Assembly: GCF_024345415.1 (NCBI RefSeq)
Contig: NZ_JAGQBB010000010.1
Coordinates: 48,653-112,652, forward strand
Length of the DNA: 64,000 nt
From: Synechococcus sp. Tobar12-5m-g
GTDB lineage: Bacteria; Cyanobacteriota; Cyanobacteriia; PCC-6307; Cyanobiaceae
Direction: 5' to 3'
The number at the start of each line of letters is the position of its first letter. The first letter of the stretch is position 1. This document shows positions 51,068 through 59,500 of this stretch, one piece after another. The notes beneath the pieces were generated by a model that ran no database searches, had not been told where the DNA came from, and worked only from the letters and a program-made list of their open reading frames with translations. The position numbers and the translations under genes were made by a program.

Positions 51068-51301
51068 CTACTTCGGCTTGACCGCCTTGGCGCCCTCACA
51101 CTTCGCAGACTTCTGGACGCCTGCCTCCTTGTTGGAGCGGCACATGTACTGAATACTCTTGTCCGCCTTCTCAACTTTCTGCCAGTAAAATCCACCGGGT
51201 GATGGCTTCACATCCGCAAGAACTTTGGCAAAGGCAGGAAAAGCTGCAAGCCCGGAAAGCAGGATCAAGCCCAGAACAGCAGCGCGGGAAACGGGTGCCA
51301 T
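51068..51301 (-). CDS. Small secreted hypothetical protein
   Basis: The 77-residue product has a clear signal peptide (about 1-25, ending AFPAFA) and a mature part of some 50 residues with two cysteines (QYMCRSN, SAKCEG) and a lysine-rich end. The cysteines could form one disulfide in the periplasm. Not recognised. ATG 51301 was chosen because the signal peptide starts there. It is divergent from chlM. Confidence 0.55.
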   Translation of the reverse strand: MAPVSRAAVLGLILLSGLAAFPAFAKVLADVKPSPGGFYWQKVEKADKSIQYMCRSNKEAGVQKSAKCEGAKAVKPK

Positions 51302-51424
51302 CGGTTCGAAGTCGTGCGGATGAATGCCCTTTGGCTCAAACGAATCTAGCCACCCTGGCACCCTCTTCAACCAGGGCCATCGCCCGACCCTTCCTTAGGA
51401 TTCGCTCCACGATCAGCCCGCACC

Positions 51425-52141
51425 ATGTCCACCACCCCAGCCGAAGCAGGCGCCATTGCGGACGAGAAAGCGGAGGTTCAGGCCTACTTCAACAGCACGG
51501 GCTTCGAGCGCTGGAACCGCATCTACAGCGAGAGCGACGACGTCAACAAGGTGCAGCGGAACATTCGCCTCGGCCACCAGAAGACGGTGGATCAGGTGCT
51601 GGATTGGTTGCAGGGAGAGGGGAACCTGGCGGCCCGCAGCTTCTGCGACGCCGGCTGCGGTGTGGGAAGCCTCAGCCTGCCCCTGGCGACGCTGGGCGCC
51701 GGCTCCATCCAGGCCAGCGATCTCTCGGAAGCGATGGTGACGGAGGCCCGTCGGCGTGCCGAGGCAGAAGGAATCGATGCGAACCGGCTTCAGTTCACCG
51801 CCTCGGATCTGGAGAGCCTGGACGGCAGCTTCGACACGGTCATTTGCCTGGATGTGTTCATCCACTATCCCCAGGAGCCTGCCGAGCAGATGGTGGGCCA
51901 CCTGGCTTCCCTGGCCAAACGGAAGTTGATCGTGAGCTTTGCGCCCTACACCCCCCTGCTCGCCGCGTTGAAGCGCATCGGTGATTTTTTCCCAGGCCCC
52001 AGCAAGGCCACCCGCGCCTACACCTTGCGTGAAGAGGGCATTGTGGCGGCGGCCGAACGGGGTGGCTTTCGCCCTCAACGCCGCAGCCTCAACAAGGCGC
52101 CGTTCTACTTTTCCCGCCTGATCGAATTCGAGCGCATCTGA
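51425..52141 (+). CDS. chlM: Magnesium-protoporphyrin IX O-methyltransferase
   Basis: ChlM methylates Mg-protoporphyrin IX, a committed chlorophyll step at the membrane. The SAM-binding motif is DAGCGVGSLS (75-84), and the C-terminal block PGPSKATRAYTLREEG is specific for ChlM/BchM. At 238 residues it is complete. A truncated copy of its last 76 codons recurs at 53495-53724, and an oxygenase gene follows by 58 bases in both places. Confidence 0.95.
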   Translation: MSTTPAEAGAIADEKAEVQAYFNSTGFERWNRIYSESDDVNKVQRNIRLGHQKTVDQVLDWLQGEGNLAARSFCDAGCGVGSLSLPLATLGAGSIQASDLSEAMVTEARRRAEAEGIDANRLQFTASDLESLDGSFDTVICLDVFIHYPQEPAEQMVGHLASLAKRKLIVSFAPYTPLLAALKRIGDFFPGPSKATRAYTLREEGIVAAAERGGFRPQRRSLNKAPFYFSRLIEFERI

Positions 52142-52199
52142 GGCGGTCTGGTTTTTCTCGAATCCAGGAATACTCTGGCCATGATGGCTGGCAGGTTCG

Positions 52200-53420
52200 A
52201 TGGAGAGCAGTGCTCCCTTGATGGATCAACGACAACGTGTCGATTGGGCCCGCTCGATCCGAGACCCTGAGGCCTTTGCCAGTGAGCAAGCCGCGCTGGG
52301 CCAGGTCTGGACGCTGCTGGGCCTGACGACCGACATCCCCAACGACAACGACTGGATCCGGTGCAGCCTGGGCGGCGGATCGGTGTTTGTTCAACGCTTC
52401 GGGAGCACGATCAAGGGATTTGAGAATGTCTGTCGCCATCGCTTTCATCCGATTCGCACGGCAGCGAAAGGATCCGGCCTGGTCCGCTGCGCCTTCCATC
52501 ATTGGGTCTACAACCAGGAAGGGGAAGCGGTGGGCATCCCCCAGTGCAAGAAACTGTTCGGAACGTCCCCCAAGGAGCTGGGGGCACGGCTGAGGAACGT
52601 TGAGATCGCCTGCTGCGGTGTGCTCATCTTTGGACGCTTTCCTCATCAGGCCTCGAAGAGAACAGATTCCACCGCGGGTGAAGAGCCTTCATCCGAGTGC
52701 ACCACAGCGGATCCTTCAACCACCCACCAGGACCAGAGTCTTGAGGAGTTTCTTGGTGATGCCTGGCCAATTCTGCGGGCGATGTGCCGAGAAGGGATTC
52801 GGCCTGGCTTCAGCTCCACCGAAGTTAAGGCAAATTGGAAACTCCTTGTTGAGATCACGCTTGAGGAGTATCACGCGTTTGCCGTCCACCCCACCAGCTT
52901 TGGGAAGGAAGGCTGGCTCGATCCCGATGAAGCCTATTATCCCAGATTCGATCCGCACAGCGCATTCTTCTACGACGGGCAGCAAGGTGACCTGTCGTCC
53001 ATGGCAGCAGATTGCCAGGCTGGAAGCTATCAGCCCAAAGAATACCGAGTCCTTAATTTTTTTCCAAACTTCCTAGTGAACCACAATCTAGCTCTTCACG
53101 CGTGGTATGTAACGATAACGCAGTGCGTCCCCATAGATCATCATTCGACCACGGTTCGTAGCTGGTTTTTCCAAGCACCATTCAAGAGGCCTCAAGCTTC
53201 ATGGTTCAGACTTCTGGTTGAGCAATTCATCAATCTCTGGCTGCCATTCTTTGTTGGAGTTTTCTTAAGGAGGATCACCCATGAAGATCATGTGATCTGC
53301 GAGGCCATGCAGGTTCCAGCGGGTTCAATCAATGAGTCCCCCATACTCGGGCGTGAGGAGAATCGGATCGCCTGGTTCAGGGACGCCTATTGGGAGGCAC
53401 TGGTCCAGTCGAATCGGTAG
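52200..53420 (+). CDS. Rieske-type ring-hydroxylating oxygenase, copy 1
   Basis: The 406-residue protein is a Rieske non-heme iron oxygenase alpha subunit. The [2Fe-2S] site is Cys78-x-His80 and Cys97-x2-His100. The mononuclear iron site follows NWK (212-214) with His225 and His230 in EEYHAFAVHP; the third ligand is probably in HEDHVICE (361-368). Between the domains lies a variable Ser/Thr-rich linker (about 151-178). Substrate is unknown; the position behind chlM suggests a tetrapyrrole or pigment, which is inference. The N-terminal half is almost identical in DNA to the next copy. Confidence 0.85.
   Translation: MESSAPLMDQRQRVDWARSIRDPEAFASEQAALGQVWTLLGLTTDIPNDNDWIRCSLGGGSVFVQRFGSTIKGFENVCRHRFHPIRTAAKGSGLVRCAFHHWVYNQEGEAVGIPQCKKLFGTSPKELGARLRNVEIACCGVLIFGRFPHQASKRTDSTAGEEPSSECTTADPSTTHQDQSLEEFLGDAWPILRAMCREGIRPGFSSTEVKANWKLLVEITLEEYHAFAVHPTSFGKEGWLDPDEAYYPRFDPHSAFFYDGQQGDLSSMAADCQAGSYQPKEYRVLNFFPNFLVNHNLALHAWYVTITQCVPIDHHSTTVRSWFFQAPFKRPQASWFRLLVEQFINLWLPFFVGVFLRRITHEDHVICEAMQVPAGSINESPILGREENRIAWFRDAYWEALVQSNR
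52241..52812 (+). repeat. Direct repeat, Rieske half of oxygenase copy 1
   Basis: This stretch pairs with 53826-54397, offset by 1585 bases. By eye I count three mismatches in the first roughly 400 bases, then a diverged linker, then a further stretch of about 88 identical bases (52725-52812). Beyond it the two genes diverge sharply. The pattern fits a gene-conversion tract. Confidence 0.85.
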
Positions 53421-53494
53421 AGACAATTCCTGCCCGGCTGTTTGATTTGCTGAATCAGGATCTTGGGCCTATTCTCCTAAACATCTGCTCCGAT

Positions 53495-53724
53495 GCCAAA
53501 CGAAAGCTGATCGTGAGCTTCCCGCAATGCACCCCCCCTTGCTCGCCGAGTTGAAGCGCATCGGCGTTGTCTTCCCGGGTCCCAGCAAAGCCACCCGCGC
53601 CTACACCTTGCGGAAAGAGGGCATCGTGGCGGCGGCCGAACGGGGAGGCTTTCGCCCTCAACGCCGCAGCATCAACAAGGCGGCCTTCTATTGTTCGGGC
53701 CTGATCGTCTTCGAGCGGATCTGA
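53495..53724 (+). pseudogene. Truncated, frameshifted second copy of chlM 3' end
   Basis: The sequence from AKRKLIVSF onward repeats the last 76 codons of chlM (51914-52141). It has no 5' part and is frameshifted at a run of seven C (53532-53538) where the intact gene has six. After the shift the frame reads LLAELKRIG, then PGPSKATRAYTLRKEG to the stop at 53722-53724. It can make no methyltransferase. It marks the left part of a tandem duplication of the chlM-oxygenase unit. Confidence 0.85.
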
Positions 53725-53784
53725 GGCCATCAGGATTCGCCACGAATTCGGTCATACTCCTGATCGTGGTGGCCTTCAGGTTCA

Positions 53785-55008
53785 ATGGCAAGCAGTGCCT
53801 CCCCCATGGGTCAGCAACAATGCTCCGATTGGGCCCGCTCGATCCGAGACCCTGAGGCCTTTGCCAGTGAGCAAGCCGCGCTGGGCCAGGTCTGGACGCT
53901 GCTGGGCCTGACGACCGACATCCCCAACGACAACGACTGGATCCGGTGCAGCCTGGGCGGCGGATCGGTGTTTGTTCAACGCTTCGGGAACACGATCAAG
54001 GGATTTGAGAATGTCTGTCGCCATCGCTTTCATCCGATTCGCACGGCAGCGAAAGGATCCGGCCTGGTCCGCTGCGCCTTCCATCATTGGGTCTACAACC
54101 AGGAAGGGGAAGCGGTGGGCATCCCCCAGTGCAAGAAACTGTTCGGAACGTCCCCCAAGGAGCTGGGAGCACGGCTGAGGAACGTTGAGATCGCCTGCTG
54201 CGGTCTGCTCATCTTTGGACGCTTTCCTCGTCAAGCCACGAAGACAGAAGACGCTACTTCGGGTGAAGGTTCTTCATCCAGGTGCACCACGGCGGCTCCT
54301 TCGGACACCCACCAGGACCAGAGTCTTGAGGAGTTTCTTGGTGATGCCTGGCCAATTCTGCGGGCGATGTGCCGAGAAGGGATTCGGCCTGGCTTCATCA
54401 CGAGTGACGTCAACGCAAATTGGAAACTCCTTTATGATATAACCGTTGACGATTATCATGCTTTTGCGGTTCATCCCACCAGCCTAGGAAGGGATGGATG
54501 CCTCGACCCCGAGAAAGCCTATTGCCCGAGATTCGGTCCACACAGCGGATTTTTCTTCGATGGTCAATCAGGTGACTTTTCAGCCATGGCACAAGACTGC
54601 CAGGCCAACAGCTACCAACCTGGCGCGTATCGAGCTCTCAATATATTCCCAAGTTTCCTCGTCTTTCATTATCAGGTACTCCACACCTGGTACGTCTCGA
54701 TTACCCAGCTCAGCCCAGCGGCTTTGAATCGCACCATAGCAAAGACTTGGTACTATCAAGCGCCATTTAAGAGGCCTGGAACTTCATGGCTCAACCTCCT
54801 ATTTCAGCGATTCATTGAACTTTGGTTGCCCTTCTTCGTAGGCGTTTTCTTGAGGCGAATCACCAATGAAGATTACCTGATCTGCGAGGCGATGCAGGAT
54901 GCTGCTGGTTCAATGATGAAGGAGCCCATCCTAGGGCTTGAGGAGCAACGGATTGCCTGGTTCAGAGAAGCCTATTGGGATGCTCTGGCCAGATCGAATC
55001 AGGAATGA
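53785..55008 (+). CDS. Rieske-type ring-hydroxylating oxygenase, copy 2
   Basis: The 407-residue paralogue keeps all metal ligands: Cys78, His80, Cys97, His100, and DDYHAFAVHP for the iron histidines, with NEDYLICE later. Residues 15-150 and 178-204 are virtually the same as copy 1, while the catalytic half is only about two-thirds identical and is visibly AT-richer in DNA (for example near 54430-54480). The different catalytic pocket suggests a different substrate or position of attack. Spacing from the chlM fragment (60 bases) mirrors copy 1. Confidence 0.85.
   Translation: MASSASPMGQQQCSDWARSIRDPEAFASEQAALGQVWTLLGLTTDIPNDNDWIRCSLGGGSVFVQRFGNTIKGFENVCRHRFHPIRTAAKGSGLVRCAFHHWVYNQEGEAVGIPQCKKLFGTSPKELGARLRNVEIACCGLLIFGRFPRQATKTEDATSGEGSSSRCTTAAPSDTHQDQSLEEFLGDAWPILRAMCREGIRPGFITSDVNANWKLLYDITVDDYHAFAVHPTSLGRDGCLDPEKAYCPRFGPHSGFFFDGQSGDFSAMAQDCQANSYQPGAYRALNIFPSFLVFHYQVLHTWYVSITQLSPAALNRTIAKTWYYQAPFKRPGTSWLNLLFQRFIELWLPFFVGVFLRRITNEDYLICEAMQDAAGSMMKEPILGLEEQRIAWFREAYWDALARSNQE
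53826..54397 (+). repeat. Direct repeat, Rieske half of oxygenase copy 2
   Basis: Partner of the repeat at 52241-52812. It codes for the N-terminal region, both halves of the Rieske cluster site and the start of the catalytic domain up to GIRPGF. Confidence 0.85.
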
Positions 55009-55167
55009 ATCCTTCTGCTCGGTGGATTGGGTTTGGTGGATCGTGCTCGGCGGCGCATTCAGCGAAACACCTGCTCCCGTGCCGCTCGAAACGACGACAG
55101 GTAGACACGGAGGCCCAGCAGCCATGAAGCTGGGCGGGCACCCTTGGCTGGTCGCCTCCTGTTGCCG

Positions 55168-56394
55168 ATGTCTTTCTCGCCATCGGTTCCGATCGAGCCG
55201 CCATCCCCGGCGATTCACTGGCGGCTGGCCTGGGGGGTGGTGGCCCTGCAGGGCTCCCTGCAGATGGGCTGGATCATCTACCGCGCCTACCAGCCCGTGT
55301 TGCTGAGCGGCCACGGGTTCGCCAGCCTCCTGGTCCCCTTCGCCCTGGTGCCGGGCTTCCTGGGCCTGTTGATCGAACCGATCAGCGGTGCCTTCTCCGA
55401 CCGGTGGGCCTTCAAGGCACGGGGACGCCTGATGCCGATCACCGTCTCGGTGCTGGTGGCCGCTTCGGTGTTCCTCACCATCGCCGGCACCGTGCAAGGG
55501 GGGATGGCGATGGGAAACCTGCTGCTGCCGGGGCTGATGCTGGTCTGGATGACGGCGGTGCAGGCGACCTCAAGCCCTGGCCTGGCCCTGCTCAACGAGG
55601 CCGTTTCGTTGAAGCGGCTCCCGACGGTCGCGGCCCTGCTGGTGCTCACCCAGGGGGTCATCGGCGCCTTTGCCGGTGGTCTAGCCCAGGAGGCGCTGCA
55701 GCTTGGACCCACCTTCACCCTGCTGCTGGGAGCCACGATCCTGGCCTTGGGGCTGGCCGTGCTGCGATCGGCACCAACCCCTCACCCCGACACTCCCTTG
55801 TCAGCACAGGAGCCCGCCCCGTCCCCGCCGCTGGGACGTTGCGCCCTGCTGCTGGCCCTGGCTCTGGCGATTGGTGCATTGGGTCAGGTGTTGCTGGAGC
55901 TGCTGCCTCGGGTGCAGACGCTCGCGGCGGCGGCCCCCAACCTCTCTGCTCAGACGCCGGTGGTGTTGCTGAGCTCCGCCCTGGCGGCTCCCTTTGCCGG
56001 CAAGCTTGTCACCCGCTGGGGTCATCGCGGTGCGCTGCTTCGCGTGATCCCCAGCCTGAGCGTCAGCCTGGCCCTGACCCTGCTGCTCCCCTCCGCGGGC
56101 ATCCCGCCGCTGTTGCCGCTGCTGGGATTCCTCCACAGCCTGCTGTTCACCGCCCTGACGGCCCTGGGCCTTTCCACCCTGCCCCATGCCTGGAGTGGGC
56201 TCGGAGCTGGGCTGGTGCTGGGCGGCTCCGGCCTGGCCGGCAGCCTTTCCCTGCTCCACTTCGGGCCAGGTGGGACGCTCCCCGCCGGTCCGGTGTTCGT
56301 GGTTCTGGCCGGCTGTGGCGGTCTCGCCCTGGCGGGTTGCGTGCTGCTGCCTCAGGGCCTCCAGCGCGATTCGGACGTTTCGATCACGCCATAG
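55168..56394 (+). CDS. MFS-type membrane transporter
   Basis: The 408-residue protein has about twelve hydrophobic segments, and the loop after helix 2 reads EPISGAFSDRW, an MFS-like loop (consensus GxxxDRxGRR). A long Pro/Ser loop (about 198-215) separates the halves. Substrate is unknown. ATG 55168 is chosen over 55144. It follows the oxygenase pair by about 160 bases on the same strand, so it may handle their product; that is inference. Confidence 0.75.
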   Translation: MSFSPSVPIEPPSPAIHWRLAWGVVALQGSLQMGWIIYRAYQPVLLSGHGFASLLVPFALVPGFLGLLIEPISGAFSDRWAFKARGRLMPITVSVLVAASVFLTIAGTVQGGMAMGNLLLPGLMLVWMTAVQATSSPGLALLNEAVSLKRLPTVAALLVLTQGVIGAFAGGLAQEALQLGPTFTLLLGATILALGLAVLRSAPTPHPDTPLSAQEPAPSPPLGRCALLLALALAIGALGQVLLELLPRVQTLAAAAPNLSAQTPVVLLSSALAAPFAGKLVTRWGHRGALLRVIPSLSVSLALTLLLPSAGIPPLLPLLGFLHSLLFTALTALGLSTLPHAWSGLGAGLVLGGSGLAGSLSLLHFGPGGTLPAGPVFVVLAGCGGLALAGCVLLPQGLQRDSDVSITP

Positions 56395-56400
56395 GCCTAC

Positions 56401-56560
56401 CAGAACCGTTCCAGCTGTTCCTTGGTGCCGATGCTGACCCGCAGGGAGCCGTCGATCAGGGGCTTGGCGGCCATCGAGCGCACGAGGATGCCGGCCTGCC
56501 GAAGCAGAGCTTGCGCAGCCGCCGCCTGCGCCTTCATCCAGATCACCATGTCACCACCAG
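56401..56560 (-). pseudogene. hisC: hisC C-terminal fossil
   Basis: On the minus strand the sequence reads AGILVRSMAAKPLIDG, then SLRVSIGTKEQLERFW and stop, matching the C-terminus of histidinol-phosphate aminotransferases. It resembles the end of the complete gene at 61775-62986 (AGILVRSMAGKPLIDG) without being identical. The preceding sequence is scrambled. Only about 35-40 codons survive. Confidence 0.75.
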
Positions 56561-56599
56561 TTCACGTCGTGAAGGATGCTGGAACCGGACAGGCGGGGG

Positions 56600-56766
56600 C
56601 CACCATCCCCAGCATCCGCTCCCCGCCTCCAGGATTTGCTAGGTGCCCAGGACATCGCTCTTGGCGGAGTCTCGGTGGCGTCGAAGCTCACCGCCATCGG
56701 GCTCTGGGCAACGATGTTGCAGATCTGATCAAACTAAGCCTGCTGGAGGATCCGGATCAGATATGT
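56600..56766 (-). pseudogene. gmd: GDP-mannose 4,6-dehydratase fossil
   Basis: On the minus strand LIRILQQA, a stop, then DQICNIVAQSPMAVSFDATE resembles the GMD segment LIRI-QQ-PDE-YNLAAQSHV-VSF. A further piece, SDVLGT and QILEA, appears in another frame near 56620-56650. Stops and frameshifts make it non-functional. It abuts the hisC fossil. Confidence 0.6.
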
Positions 56767-57052
56767 GTTATTCACGCGGTTTTGCTGGCCGAAGGCACTT
56801 GGGGGAGACAGTGGCAGTTCAAGGTCAACAAACGAGTCCGAAGTACTGATCTTTTCTCGAACTCTACGGAGTATACTGTGGCCATTGCCATATCCTCTGG
56901 CATTGCAGCCAAGCGAACTTAACCATGCCTACCTCGTTCATGACGCTTGGCTCTGGCCTGCGCTGGCTGGAGGCGTCTCAGACACTCCCTTCCCCGAAGC
57001 TGCCCCTGCCTCCTGGCAGCTGTATGTGCCCCCGATGGTTCGGTAGCAGCGG

Positions 57053-57646
57053 ATGAAGCCAACTGAAATCGGCGCCGCCTACAACATGATCGCCTCCTGG
57101 TGGCATGCCGAGCTACAAAGCTCGAGCAGAGGGCTTGCGTATGTGGAACGGGCCATTGGCCTTTGCACCGAGAGGCAAAGAGCTCTGGACGTGGGGTGCG
57201 GAACTGGCGGACGAATCGTAGCTGCGCTGGTGAACGGAGGGTTTGACGTTACTGGCATTGATGTGTCACAGGAGATGTTGCGCATCGCCAAGAACAATCA
57301 TTCCAATGTTGCATTCCTGTGGGCTGATGCATGCGAATGGGAGCCACCTGGATGCTTCGATATCATCACGGCCTGGGACAGCCTCATCCACGTGCCCCAT
57401 GGGCAGCAGAGGATCGTGGTTGAGAAACTTTGTCATGCACTGGCCCGCCAAGGGGTGATCCTGATCACGGTTGGCGGAACGGATGGAGTGGTGATGGGCA
57501 AAATGCAGGACGTAAGCTTCTATCACAGCTCCCTGAACGATCACGACTACCTTGAAGTGATGAAAGCTGCCGGATGCAGATGCATTCTGCTGGAGCGTGA
57601 TCAATGGCCCGAGGAACACACGGTGCTGATCGCCAAAAAGAGCTGA
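57053..57646 (+). CDS. Class I SAM-dependent methyltransferase
   Basis: The 197-residue protein has the SAM motif ALDVGCGTGGR (44-54), the acidic residue ending strand 2 (TGIDVS) and FDIITAWDSLIHVP as motif IV. It is of the UbiE/small-molecule type; substrate unknown. Base composition is lower in GC than the core genes and no conserved neighbour is present, so it was probably acquired. Confidence 0.8.
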   Translation: MKPTEIGAAYNMIASWWHAELQSSSRGLAYVERAIGLCTERQRALDVGCGTGGRIVAALVNGGFDVTGIDVSQEMLRIAKNNHSNVAFLWADACEWEPPGCFDIITAWDSLIHVPHGQQRIVVEKLCHALARQGVILITVGGTDGVVMGKMQDVSFYHSSLNDHDYLEVMKAAGCRCILLERDQWPEEHTVLIAKKS

Positions 57647-57721
57647 CATCGCTGGCCATGCAACGCCCATACGCCTGCGCCACCCTCGATCACCCTGAGC
57701 CTATCAACCGCCAGTCAATCA

Positions 57722-58006
57722 GTGAGGCTGTTCAGGATGATCCAGGAGGCGATCGCCTTCATTGGCGTGCTAACGCTGCTGTCAGCAAGCCTGGGCTCCG
57801 ATGTTGTCTTGATGCTTGTGGTCAGGCCTGCTCTGGAACGCATGGGTGACTCTCTGCCTTCGGGAAAAGCAGCTGGCATCATTCACCTGCAGGTCGCGAA
57901 GGTGATGCCTATGACTTCAATCGGAACGATTCATTGTGCTGGTCCAGTGCATGTGGTTTCAAGCTTTCGCCTGGAACAATCATGCAATCACGCCATTGCA
58001 GAATGA
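57722..58006 (+). CDS. Possible truncated membrane protein
   Basis: The frame codes for a hydrophobic helix (AIAFIGVLTLLSASLG, then VVLMLVVRPALERMG) followed by GIIHLQVAKVMP and a tail without recognisable features. It looks like the first 60 residues of a small membrane protein of the DUF1772/DUF4149 kind, then losing the frame. The start is GTG 57722 or ATG 57737. It may be a relic. Confidence 0.35.
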   Translation: MRLFRMIQEAIAFIGVLTLLSASLGSDVVLMLVVRPALERMGDSLPSGKAAGIIHLQVAKVMPMTSIGTIHCAGPVHVVSSFRLEQSCNHAIAE

Positions 58007-58195
58007 GATGACGCCGCTTCAACCTGGCGCAAACTGCAACACCATAGGGCCATGCTTGAATCGCTTCGCTTAGCCATGGTCTGGATCTGTAACTGGTCGT
58101 TTCTGCGCGAATGGCTAAACCCTAAGCAGTAACTCTTCCAGAAGCCAAAGGCCCTTTATCTGCTACCTGAAGCAGGGAAATGATCCAGAATTTGG

Positions 58196-58205
58196 CCTTT
58201 CCACC
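58196..58205. repeat. Target-site duplication, left copy
   Basis: CCTTTCCACC directly precedes the left end of the insertion sequence and is repeated exactly at 59448-59457. Confidence 0.9.
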
Positions 58206-59447
58206 CAGGGTTGATTCAAAGTCTCAGTCCGGGCTTGGTTCCGGTTGTCTCATCGCCATCGCCAGCAGCGCCGTGATGTCGTGCATCACCGCCTGCATGC
58301 CTGCCCGGATCGACTGAAACCCCGCCAGGCGCAGCAGGTTGAGAGCAGCCGTCCGCAGCGTCGCCATCGTGCCAGCACCGTTGCCCCGGTAGCGGTGGGC
58401 GTCCTCCTGGAGCTGGGTATCGCGGATCCAGTGCCAGACCTCGATGCTCCAGCGGTCTCGCACAAGTTGCAGCATGCCTTCTGGGGTGGTGCGCAGGCTG
58501 GTGAGAAACAGGTGGGTGGCCTGGAAGGGTCTGGCGTCGCGGGTCCCGATGGCGACCAACTCGACGATCCAGCTGGTGCCGATCCAGGTCTCGCTGATGT
58601 GCTCCGGGGCCTGTTTGGCCCGCAGCGTCCAGGTGATGTCGCGGCCGTGGCTGATCTCGTGATCCGTTGCCACAAAAGGGATCTTGCGCTTTCCCTGGAA
58701 CTGGCTGCGGATCTGGCGGTACAGGGTCTGTTGGTTGGCTTTGACGGTCAGGAGGAAGTCGGCCCCCTGCTCCTGGAGGAGTTGAAAAACGGGCGCTGCG
58801 TGTGCAGGGCATCCGCCTGGATCAGCACACCCTCGAGTTCCAGCTCCCCGAGCAGCTGGCGGAGCACCGCCCGCTCGTGGTTCTCACCGGTGGCGTAGCA
58901 GGCCTGGCTGATCGCCACACCCAAGGCAGCTGAGTAGAGCGTGACTTGGGCAATGAACGCTGAGCCACCGCCGGGCGTGGGCTCGATCGAGCCGCGCAGT
59001 GTCTTGCCGTCACACACCAATTGGTCAAGATCGGTTGCACCGCCTGGGATCTGGGCAATCGTCCAGTCGCGGATGGCAGCGCAGAGAGCTGCCACATCCA
59101 CCTGGCGGAAGAAGTAGCGGAAGGCTGAATCGGAAGGCGGCCGCCGCAACTCAAGACCAAGTGCCTCGGTGAGCACGCTGTGGTGGCGGATGGCGAACCG
59201 CTCCAGATCCCGCAGGCTCTGGCAACGGCTCAGGATTCCCAGCACGGCCACCAGGAGCAGGTACCAGGCCGGGATACGAACCCCGCGCCGCATACGGGCA
59301 TCGGGGATCGCCTGCAGAAAGCTGATCAGGTCGAGATCGGTTGGGGCAAAAGCGGTTTCAGGCACTGGGAGGAGGCGATCCCGCCGACCTCACCCCATGC
59401 TGGCAGCCCCGGCCAGGGCGCCTGTGACACACTTTGAATCAGCCCTG
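58206..59447 (-). mobile_element. ISAs1-family insertion sequence (1242 bp)
   Basis: The element is bounded by 17-base terminal inverted repeats, CAGGGYTGATTCAAAGT (58206-58222 and 59431-59447, one mismatch), and by a perfect 10-base target duplication. It contains one transposase gene on the minus strand. Size, repeat length and duplication length fit ISAs1. The intact duplication means the insertion is recent. The uninterrupted site appears to be non-coding. Confidence 0.92.
58224..59365 (-). pseudogene. ISAs1-family transposase, frameshifted
   Basis: The N-terminal part (from 59365, MPETAFAPTDL) has the DDE_Tnp_1-associated domain and the catalytic aspartates in CDGKTLRGS and QADALHTQ. 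After HTQRPFF the frame is lost at a run of five A on the plus strand (58785-58789). The next frame continues LLTVKANQQ to WSIEVWHWIRD (catalytic glutamate) and stops at 58224. One more base in the run would restore a normal protein of about 375 residues. Confidence 0.85.
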
Positions 59448-59457
59448 CCTTTCCACC
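59448..59457. repeat. Target-site duplication, right copy
   Basis: Exact repeat of CCTTTCCACC at the right end of the insertion sequence. Confidence 0.9.
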
Positions 59458-59500
59458 GCCTGCCATCCTCACATTTTAACACAGTGGGACTGGGCAAAAA

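Noticed and set aside
53527..53724. A 65-residue small gene upstream of oxygenase copy 2
   Set aside because: It is the post-frameshift remainder of the truncated chlM copy, not an independent gene.
54931..55497. A 188-codon minus-strand frame between oxygenase copy 2 and the MFS gene
   Set aside because: It overlaps both genes and has no recognisable motif.
56422..56922. A 166-codon plus-strand frame
   Set aside because: It runs antisense to the hisC and gmd fossils and codes for nothing recognisable.
58770..58800. Programmed -1 frameshift in the transposase
   Set aside because: The slippery context is G TTT TTC, which pairs poorly after slipping in the P-site, and ISAs1 transposases are normally a single frame. 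A simple indel is more likely.
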